In this document: piece by piece, positions 16,843-21,380 of the stretch | Layout: every line of letters starts with the position of its first letter | Numbering within the stretch: the stretch's first letter is position 1 | Origin: an uncultured bacterium | Lineage (GTDB): Bacteria; Cyanobacteriota; Vampirovibrionia; Gastranaerophilales; Gastranaerophilaceae | NCBI GenBank assembly: GCA_902765655.1 | Contig: CACXAK010000002.1 | Coordinates: 1 to 21,380, forward strand | Direction of reading: 5' to 3' | DNA: 21,380 bases | The notes under the pieces: model-generated | The model's input: the letters and a program-made list of their open reading frames with translations, nothing else | The model's database searches: none | What the model was told of the DNA's origin: nothing | Translations under genes and position numbers: made by a program

Positions 16843-16852
16843 AATTTGTCAA
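16823..16852 (-). promoter_or_regulatory. Probable promoter of the membrane protein-sigma-ATPase operon
   Basis: On the minus strand a perfect TTGACA (16852-16847) and TAATAT (16828-16823) are separated by 18 nt, about 80 nt upstream of the ATG. It overlaps the plus-strand promoter of the divergent gene, so the two may compete or share control. Confidence 0.5.
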
Positions 16853-16913
16853 AATTAAATAACAAATTGTTTTAATAAATCTGTGAAGTAAATGTGTTTA
16901 AGGAGGTTTTCTC

Positions 16914-17339
16914 ATGTCATTAATGGTAAGTCCTGTTTCTCATGTAAGTTTCAAAGGTCAAGATGTTGCACCTGAACAAAAATCAAACATAGAAGATATA
17001 TTGAGCAGACCCGGGGCATTTGCAAAGCCGGAGCAGCAAATTGTAAATAAACCACCTAAAAAACACAGTGCACTAAAAACAATACTCGGAATAATGGTTG
17101 GTGCTGCTGTTGTAGCAGGAGCTCTGGTTGGGATGAAACATGCATTCCCGAATACATTTAAAGTTGTAAAAGATATAAAAGGACTAAATTTGGAAGGCCT
17201 TGAAAAATATAAAACATACTTAACCTCAAGCATTGCTAAGGGCGCAGAATATGTTGAAGCAGGTGCAACCTGGATTACAAAACAATGCAGTGAAGGTTAT
17301 GATAAACTTTTAAAATTATTAAAAATAAGAAAAGCATAG
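16914..17339 (+). CDS. Small membrane protein with N-terminal VSFKG tag, function unknown
   Basis: A 141-aa protein that I do not recognise by function. The N-terminus has HVSFKG at residues 10-15, a short tag I have seen near the start of many Gastranaerophilales proteins; its role is not known to me. A Pro/Lys-rich stretch follows, then one hydrophobic segment (about 56-74, Gly/Ala-rich), then amphipathic helices with positive charges to the end. There is no standard signal peptide. A full AAGGAGGT ribosome site stands upstream of the ATG, and a strong terminator follows the stop codon directly, so it is a single-gene unit that is probably well expressed. It is divergent from the sigma/ATPase operon and shares its promoter region. 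Confidence 0.7.
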   Translation: MSLMVSPVSHVSFKGQDVAPEQKSNIEDILSRPGAFAKPEQQIVNKPPKKHSALKTILGIMVGAAVVAGALVGMKHAFPNTFKVVKDIKGLNLEGLEKYKTYLTSSIAKGAEYVEAGATWITKQCSEGYDKLLKLLKIRKA

Positions 17340-17340
17340 A

Positions 17341-17374
17341 AAAAACGGAGTCTCAAATGACTCCGTTTTTTTTT
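17341..17374 (+). terminator. Intrinsic terminator of the VSFKG-tagged gene
   Basis: A 12-bp perfect stem, AAAAACGGAGTC (17341-17352) with GACTCCGTTTTT (17359-17370), a 6-nt loop and a run of nine T's. It begins one base after the stop codon. Confidence 0.92.
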
Positions 17375-17378
17375 ACTG

Positions 17379-17407
17379 TTGGAGCATACGATAAAATATG
17401 ATATAAT
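17379..17407 (+). promoter_or_regulatory. Promoter of the tail-fibre cassette
   Basis: TTGGAG (17379-17384), 17-nt spacer, TATAAT (17402-17407), with TG at 17399-17400 forming an extended -10. It lies between the preceding terminator and the tail-fibre gene. The expected start is near 17414, giving a leader of about 50 nt. Confidence 0.6.
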
Positions 17408-17464
17408 TGTTATGTTATTTCGTTATTTTTTATGGCACTTATAAAATCTGATAGAAAGGATTTT

Positions 17465-18601
17465 ATGAGTTATTCGGTACCTTATACATTTATTCCGGGG
17501 ACAAAAGCAAGAGCCCAGGAGATAAATGCAAATTTTACATCTATAACAGACTCTATCGATGCCCTTGATACAAAAAAAATTGATTTGGACCTATCAAACA
17601 TTTCAGAAACAGGGATAGAATTTATTAAAAATAACACATTGACAAGAAATATCGGGGAAATAATCTTCGCCCCAATCCCTATAACAGATGTTGGAGTTCA
17701 TCTTCTTGACGGAACAAAAATCTCGGAAGAAGGAATATATAAAGATTTCGTAAAATACATCAAAAAATTATATAACGAAGCCCCTACTGCAAACTATTTC
17801 ACAGATGAAGCAAGCTGGCAACAGTCAGTATCAACTTATGGAGTATGCGGTAAGTTTGTATATGACTCAACTAACAATACGGTAAGACTACCTAAAGTAT
17901 CTGATATATTACAAGGTACAACGGATGTAACGGCTTTAGGTGACTTGGTTGAAGCAGGATTACCGAATATAACGGGTTCAATATCTTCTAGCGGGAGATT
18001 ATTTAATCCTGGGACTACCGCAGGGGCTTTTTCGTCAACTACTGTGACAGGTCCAGCTCTTACAAATGGTGGTAATCAAGCAATGCTAAATTCTTTGAGT
18101 TTTAGCGCATCTCGCTCAAGCTCAATATATGGCAACTCTTCAACAGTTCAACCACAAGCAATAAAAGTCCTTTACTATATCGTTATAGCAAATTCAACAA
18201 AGACAGAAATACAATCTGATATCGACGAAGTCGTTACGGATTTGAACGGTAAAGCAGATACTGACCTGACAAATACAACTAATACGGGTTATATTAAAAT
18301 GGCAGGTGCGAGTATGCCAAGTAACAAATATATAAATTTAACGCTTGGTGCAAGTGGAACAACATATACTGCTCCTGCTAATGGTTGGTTTTGTGTAAAC
18401 ACTGGCAATGTAGCTGGTAGTGTAACAATATACAACGCTAATTTGGGTATGGGGACTATGTCCCCAGCAATTAGTGGCTGGGGCGGTGGAGTTGCTTTTT
18501 TACCAGTAAAAAAAGGGGATATTGTGACAATTTGGTACTCAAATGGAGCTGAGATATTTAGATTTGTTTATGCAGTAGGTTCAGAAAGTGAGGCACAATA
18601 A
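17465..18601 (+). CDS. Phage-type tail fibre protein
   Basis: A 378-aa fibre-like protein. The N-terminal YTFIPGTKARAQEINANF (8-25) matches the attachment region of many tail fibres. A collar-like part (about 62-160) includes IGEIIFAPIPI and VRLPKV. VQPQAIKVLYYIVIAN (228-243) is the typical end of such a domain. A short helical spacer (245-275) leads to a Gly/Thr-rich tip (about 283-372) with GASGTTYTAPANGWF and PVKKGD, as in receptor-binding tips of gut phages. I start at ATG 17465, with GAAAGGA just upstream; an in-frame ATG at 17432 lacks a ribosome site. No head, portal, tape-measure, lysis or integrase gene is in the window. It could be a prophage remnant, a spare fibre module or part of a defence/competition particle. 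Expression and trimerisation are unproved. Confidence 0.8.
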   Translation: MSYSVPYTFIPGTKARAQEINANFTSITDSIDALDTKKIDLDLSNISETGIEFIKNNTLTRNIGEIIFAPIPITDVGVHLLDGTKISEEGIYKDFVKYIKKLYNEAPTANYFTDEASWQQSVSTYGVCGKFVYDSTNNTVRLPKVSDILQGTTDVTALGDLVEAGLPNITGSISSSGRLFNPGTTAGAFSSTTVTGPALTNGGNQAMLNSLSFSASRSSSIYGNSSTVQPQAIKVLYYIVIANSTKTEIQSDIDEVVTDLNGKADTDLTNTTNTGYIKMAGASMPSNKYINLTLGASGTTYTAPANGWFCVNTGNVAGSVTIYNANLGMGTMSPAISGWGGGVAFLPVKKGDIVTIWYSNGAEIFRFVYAVGSESEAQ

Positions 18602-19101
18602 TGTTTATAGCAAAGAACAATGATTTAATTATTTTAGCAAAAGAAACGAGAGAAGAATTAGAACAAGCATTACAGCTTATGGTTTATACTTCTATTGAAG
18701 AAACTGATATTGATTATCAGTTTTACGGTGGTGAATATCTAACTCCTGAAGAAATAGAAGTAAAAGAACGTGAAAGATTAGATGCACTATCAATGACACG
18801 CTCAGACTTTTTTGACGGTTTTATCTTAGCGTTTGGCTTAGGGCAGACGGAGCTTAGAGCAATAGTTGAAAACATATTGAACCAAATAAATATAACCGAT
18901 GTAGAGATTAAAGTTGCATTAAATAACTTTGATAATGCTTTAAACTTTTACCGCAAGCATACGTTATTCAGTTTGCTAAGCGGCATCGATATTCCAATTA
19001 CCGAAGAAAAAACAATAAACATCGCAAGCACACAATGGGATAAGTTTTTCGATGAAACAAGCAAACAAAACCCTGATGCATACAAATTTTTAATTAAATA
19101 A
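18601..19101 (+). CDS. Tail-fibre companion protein (probable assembly chaperone or cap), unknown family
   Basis: A 166-aa protein whose ATG shares one base with the tail-fibre stop codon (TAATG), as expected for a coupled fibre/chaperone pair. It has no membrane segment or signal peptide. Residues 45-60 are acidic (EEIEVKERERL). They are followed by LSMTRSDFFDGFILAFG (63-79), a motif I know from small proteins encoded next to tail fibres in gut prophages. The rest is alpha-helical. I infer a chaperone or attachment factor for the upstream fibre from gene order, with no known catalytic motif. A terminator follows 12 nt after the stop, so the two genes form a complete unit. Confidence 0.6.
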   Translation: MFIAKNNDLIILAKETREELEQALQLMVYTSIEETDIDYQFYGGEYLTPEEIEVKERERLDALSMTRSDFFDGFILAFGLGQTELRAIVENILNQINITDVEIKVALNNFDNALNFYRKHTLFSLLSGIDIPITEEKTINIASTQWDKFFDETSKQNPDAYKFLIK

Positions 19102-19113
19102 CATCTTTAAAAC

Positions 19114-19146
19114 AAGGGCCATTTATTATTGAATGGCCCTTTCTTA
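19114..19146 (+). terminator. Intrinsic terminator of the tail-fibre cassette
   Basis: AAGGGCCATT (19114-19123) pairs perfectly with AATGGCCCTT (19132-19141) across an 8-nt loop. A short T-containing tail follows. Confidence 0.85.
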
Positions 19147-19234
19147 ATAATTATTTACAGAAGCGAAACAGCAAATTATATAAGGATTTAAGAGCACAAA
19201 AACTTAAAAAAAATCCCTAAATTATAATAATCAT

Positions 19235-19263
19235 TTGACAATTAATATAAAAAATAATATTAT
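19235..19263 (+). promoter_or_regulatory. Near-consensus promoter of a 56-codon gene
   Basis: A perfect TTGACA (19235-19240), an exact 17-nt spacer and TATTAT (19258-19263). The expected start is near 19270, about 25 nt before the ATG at 19295. Confidence 0.65.
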
Positions 19264-19294
19264 TACTACATTAGTAGTAGATAGAGAGAATAGA

Positions 19295-19465
19295 ATGAGA
19301 ATCAATGGAATAGACAATATACATCAGAAAATAGCTATGGCTATACCGTCAGATATCAGGAATAAAGTAAAAGGACAAAATAATTATGTTCCAACATTTG
19401 GAATTCAAATGAATAAGCAGATACCGATTCCGATTTCCGATACGTTCATACATATTTTAAAATAA
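19295..19465 (+). CDS. Small protein of unknown function (56 aa)
   Basis: I do not recognise this protein. The reading frame is also open upstream to a TTG at 19235, but that TTG is the -35 box of the promoter, so I start at the ATG at 19295. GAGAGAA about 6 nt upstream is a modest ribosome site. The product has a basic, polar first half (around IRNKVKGQNN), a Pro/Ile-rich second half (KQIPIPISDTF), and no membrane helix or signal peptide. It has its own promoter and terminator, which argues that it is a real gene. A structured RNA transcribed from the same promoter is the main alternative. Confidence 0.5.
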   Translation: MRINGIDNIHQKIAMAIPSDIRNKVKGQNNYVPTFGIQMNKQIPIPISDTFIHILK

Positions 19466-19492
19466 TATCCTTCTTATAACTACTATATGCAC

Positions 19493-19525
19493 AAGGCCTC
19501 TTCTCCTATGGAGGTCTTTTATTTT
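19493..19525 (+). terminator. Intrinsic terminator after the 56-codon gene
   Basis: AAGGCCTC (19493-19500) pairs with GAGGTCTT (19511-19518), with one G-T pair and a 10-nt loop, followed by a T-rich tail. Confidence 0.75.
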
Positions 19526-19534
19526 GCTGTCATC

Positions 19535-19563
19535 TTGATTTTAAAATAATCTCATGCTAGTAT
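19535..19563 (+). promoter_or_regulatory. Possible tRNA-Gly promoter
   Basis: TTGATT (19535-19540), 17-nt spacer, TAGTAT (19558-19563), 11 nt before the tRNA. TATAAA at 19561-19566 is an alternative -10 with a long spacer. Confidence 0.4.
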
Positions 19564-19574
19564 AAATTTGTAAT

Positions 19575-19646
19575 GCGGAAGTAACTCAGTGGTAGAGTTC
19601 CTGCCTTCCAAGCAGGCTGTCGCGAGTTCGAGTCTCGTCTTCCGCT
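19575..19646 (+). tRNA. tRNA-Gly (anticodon TCC)
   Basis: A complete 72-nt cloverleaf. The acceptor stem is GCGGAAG (19575-19581) with CTTCCGC (19639-19645), and the discriminator base is T. The D arm contains CAGTGGTAGAG. The anticodon stem CCTGC/GCAGG encloses CTTCCAA, so the anticodon is TCC, which reads GGA and GGG glycine codons. The T loop is TTCGAGT. The 3' CCA is not encoded and must be added after transcription. It stands alone with its own terminator. tRNA 3' ends are common integration sites, and accessory DNA lies on both sides, but no second copy of the tRNA end is seen. Confidence 0.96.
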
Positions 19647-19684
19647 AATTAAAACAGATGGACTTTTGTTCATCTGTTTTAATT
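19647..19684 (+). terminator. Terminator of the tRNA-Gly gene
   Basis: AATTAAAACAGATG (19647-19660) pairs perfectly over 14 bp with CATCTGTTTTAATT (19671-19684) around a 10-nt loop. It starts directly after the tRNA. Confidence 0.85.
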
Positions 19685-19710
19685 TATTGAATGACATAGG
19701 TGTTGTTAGT

Positions 19711-19851
19711 GTAGTTTGACGAGTAGTACGGTTTTGTTAGTTTGACTATTTTATTTTCTAAAACTCGCTCGTTGTAGGGGTTTTGCTGGTCGGAAGTGCA
19801 ACTTTACCAAAAAAACCGATTTACTCATATTTACTCATTATTTACTCACAC
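19711..19851 (+). repeat. Direct repeat copy A (about 140 bp)
   Basis: Copy A begins GTAGTTTGACGAGTAGTACG and ends TTTACTCACAC. My hand alignment to the copy at 21241 gives nine differences including one single-base indel, about 94% identity. No open frame is shared by both copies, so I treat it as non-coding. It lies between the tRNA-Gly terminator and the GNAT-like gene. Together with 19685-20039 it fills a long gene-free stretch that also holds a perfect palindrome and AT-rich DNA before the gene. Confidence 0.9.
19822..19851 (+). repeat. Three iteron-like TTTACTCA units (copy A)
   Basis: TTACTCATA, TTTACTCATTA and TTTACTCACAC follow one another at 10-11 bp spacing, about one helical turn. 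They form the right end of the larger repeat and are perfectly kept in copy B (21350-21380), although the DNA just before them has drifted. This suggests a protein-binding array. Confidence 0.6.
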
Positions 19852-19876
19852 CGGTCGCTTACTTTCCAATAATAGT

Positions 19877-19894
19877 GGTAGACTGAAGTCTACC
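19877..19894. repeat. Palindrome GGTAGACT-GA-AGTCTACC
   Basis: A perfect 8-bp inverted repeat with a 2-base centre, about 145 bp upstream of the GNAT-like gene. No T-run follows directly, so it is not an obvious terminator. Similar 'GTAGACTTCAGTCTAC' palindromes occur as dispersed intergenic repeats in other genomes, as far as I recall. Confidence 0.6.
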
Positions 19895-20039
19895 CTACTC
19901 GCTGTTTTCGTTTTCACGAGTTTCGCATTTCCATACACAAGACCGGGTTTTGTATAAATTTCTTTACATTGTTTCAGAATTAATCAATTTTTCTGAACAA
20001 AAATACTTTATATATACATAGGGGATAATAAATACAGTT

Positions 20040-21098
20040 ATGAGTTTAACCAGTAAACTTGCAATAGGAGCATTAAGACAATTAGTTCCGCAAAAACAGG
20101 CTTGGCGGGAGCTACTAGGGCGTGAAGAATTTTTGAAACTGTATAAATGTTTTAAAAATTCAGAATATTATTCTAATGGTGGCAGGATTGAACGTGAAAA
20201 ATCTATTCTTGGATTTAAATTTTCTGACAGTCTGCATGGAAAATGCGTTACGATATTTCCACAAACAAAAGGACGAGATTTTATTCATTCAGTCAAGACT
20301 TTTTACGGAAAAGAAATCAACATGAGTAATATACAAAGGGAAGTTGATTTATTTGAAAGAAATATTCCTATTTTAAAATCAATGCCTAAAAGTTCGGATT
20401 GTCTTGAACCCAAAATGCTAAAAAAACTGTTTTCAGATAAATATAAACCGACAAGACGATTTAATGAAGATGGTTATCCGGTTACAACAATAATTGATAG
20501 AAAAACTCAAAAGCCAGTTGAAGCATACATAAAACAATGCTCCAGAGATGAAATGCCTTATCATAAGGGTGCATATTGTGAAAAATATGAAATGTATGTT
20601 AAAATGCCTGATGGAGATTCTGTTCTTGTTGGCAAACGTTCGTTTGTAGATGCAACAAATGAAAAAATAATTGATTCTGGAGATATGGGAGCATATGCAA
20701 ATGAATTATATGAAGGAATAGGCACAAGACTCCATCAGTTAGCAGTTGAACGTGCTATACAGAATAATTACAATAATATTATCATTTGCTCAACAGGTGA
20801 TGCCTTCCCTTTTCATTATAAATCATTGTTCAGAACAGGGTCCTCTGATGTAAAAAAGACATATGATGTTGTATTAAGTATGGGTAAAAGAAGAGGTTTA
20901 AGTGAAAACGAAGTAAGAGTATGTTTGGTAGAATCAGAGCAAAAAGGTTTATATGAGGTAAAAACATTTGAAAATATATTAAAAAGAGCTTATATAAAAA
21001 ATGAAGATTATATTGCCGAATTTGAGATGGTTTTAGATGGTCAAAATTTAGAATACTGGAAAAAATTGGCTAAAACCCAACCAATTTTATTAGAATAA
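20040..21098 (+). CDS. GNAT-like acetyltransferase domain protein, lineage-specific, substrate unknown
   Basis: A 352-aa soluble protein. The only recognisable part is residues 218-265: YANELYEGIGTRLHQLAVE followed by a variable strand and PFHYKSLF. This copies the GNAT order of acetyl-CoA-binding motif A (GIGTRL in place of QxxGxG/A) and the 'n..a..fYeklGF' helix. The first 200 residues have no family I know; they include a Cys-containing middle (C121, C167, C180) and a beta-rich stretch before the GNAT motif. No signal peptide is present. AGGGGAT lies 13 nt upstream of the ATG, a rather long spacing, and the DNA before it is AT-rich with no convincing promoter. It is flanked by two direct repeats 1530 bp apart, suggesting a duplicated or mobile unit. 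The GNAT call is moderate and the role unknown. Confidence 0.55.
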   Translation: MSLTSKLAIGALRQLVPQKQAWRELLGREEFLKLYKCFKNSEYYSNGGRIEREKSILGFKFSDSLHGKCVTIFPQTKGRDFIHSVKTFYGKEINMSNIQREVDLFERNIPILKSMPKSSDCLEPKMLKKLFSDKYKPTRRFNEDGYPVTTIIDRKTQKPVEAYIKQCSRDEMPYHKGAYCEKYEMYVKMPDGDSVLVGKRSFVDATNEKIIDSGDMGAYANELYEGIGTRLHQLAVERAIQNNYNNIIICSTGDAFPFHYKSLFRTGSSDVKKTYDVVLSMGKRRGLSENEVRVCLVESEQKGLYEVKTFENILKRAYIKNEDYIAEFEMVLDGQNLEYWKKLAKTQPILLE

Positions 21099-21102
21099 TC
21101 AG

Positions 21103-21129
21103 TGCGTAGTGCGTAGGTTGGGTGAAACC
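21103..21129 (+). repeat. Dispersed-type repeat fragment after the GNAT-like gene
   Basis: GTGCGTA occurs twice in tandem and runs into GGTTGGGTGAAACC. The 'GTAGGTTGGGTGAAACC' wording recurs in intergenic repeats of many bacteria, to my knowledge. The remaining gap up to the next repeat (about 21130-21240) shows nothing I can name. Confidence 0.4.
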
Positions 21130-21240
21130 AAACAAAATCAGGCTTTTTACAAAAATAATTATCAAAATCTCTGTTCTTTATTCTCAATCCGACTGTTATT
21201 TTACAAGTGGCGAGAAGATCAATTTTCAAGTTCGAGCGAT

Positions 21241-21380
21241 GTAGTTTGACGAGTAGTACGGTTTTGCTAGTTTGACTATTTTATTTTCTAAAACTCGCTC
21301 GTTGTAGGGCTTTGGCGGTCGAAAGTGCAACTATACCCCAAAAACCGATTTACTCATATTTACTCATTATTTACTCACAC
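21241..21380 (+). repeat. Direct repeat copy B (about 140 bp, reaches the window edge)
   Basis: Second copy of the 19711 repeat in the same orientation, 1530 bp downstream, with the same start and the same TTTACTCA triplet at the end. The similarity reaches the last base of the window, so its right boundary is not seen. In copy A the sequence beyond this point leads to the GNAT-like gene, so another gene of the same kind may follow. Confidence 0.9.

Noticed and set aside
19711..19851. Possible protein remnant read on the minus strand of the repeats (ATG AGT AAA ... with YNERVLENKIVKL in both copies)
   Set aside because: The frame is broken differently in the two copies by a single-base indel and a stop codon, and the differences do not favour synonymous sites. 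A non-coding repeat explains it better.
19822..19851. Start of a CRISPR array
   Set aside because: The repeated unit is only 8-9 bp with 1-3 bp between units; no spacers and no cas genes.
21041..21229. 62-codon open frame on the minus strand over the end of the GNAT-like gene and the following gap
   Set aside because: It overlaps the better-supported gene, crosses a dispersed-type repeat fragment, has no ribosome site or promoter, and its protein shows no recognisable features.
19575..21380. tRNA-Gly as an integration site with a duplicated 3' end
   Set aside because: No second copy of the tRNA 3' end is in the window; the 8-base match AGTTCGAG near 21229 is too short. No integrase gene is present.

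Overview
The window is AT-rich DNA with tightly packed genes, a standard genetic code and Shine-Dalgarno-type starts. It most resembles a gut Candidatus Gastranaerophilales / Melainabacteria genome (non-photosynthetic relatives of Cyanobacteria). This is inference. It rests on the VSFKG tag near the N-terminus of the 141-aa protein at 16914, which I associate with that group, on a DUF1822-like domain otherwise known to me from cyanobacteria, and on the overall style of the genes. No rRNA or other taxonomic marker is present to settle it.

Left part (1-16744): thirteen genes run in one direction on the minus strand, so they are transcribed from high to low coordinates. The first three form an apparent regulatory module: a 1023-aa membrane-anchored acidic protein, a divergent sigma-70-like factor, and a 985-aa zinc-ribbon/P-loop ATPase/TPR protein. 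Next come a 10-TM heavy-metal (arsenic-type) exporter, a TPR-glycosyltransferase, alanine racemase (alr) and a shortened dihydrolipoamide dehydrogenase. A probable new promoter then serves grpE and dnaJ (no dnaK nearby), a secreted beta-propeller protein and an O-methyltransferase, the last three packed within 1 nt of each other. A HIT-family hydrolase and spermidine synthase (speE) close the run. speE appears to have its own promoter with a palindrome at the start point.

Middle (16745-17374): a divergent promoter region separates the minus-strand run from a small VSFKG-tagged membrane protein on the plus strand, which ends in a clear intrinsic terminator.

Right part (17375-21380): this is accessory-looking DNA. 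It holds a self-contained two-gene phage tail-fibre cassette (extended -10 promoter, fibre, 1-nt overlapping companion gene, terminator). After it come a 56-codon gene with a near-consensus promoter and a terminator, and a tRNA-Gly(TCC) with a terminator. A ~140-bp repeat then occurs twice in direct orientation, 1530 bp apart, flanking a 352-aa GNAT-like protein of unknown substrate. The second copy runs to the window edge, so the unit may continue as a tandem array.

The observations most worth pursuing are the sigma/membrane-protein/zinc-ribbon ATPase module, the repeat-flanked GNAT-like gene next to the tRNA, and the orphan tail-fibre cassette.
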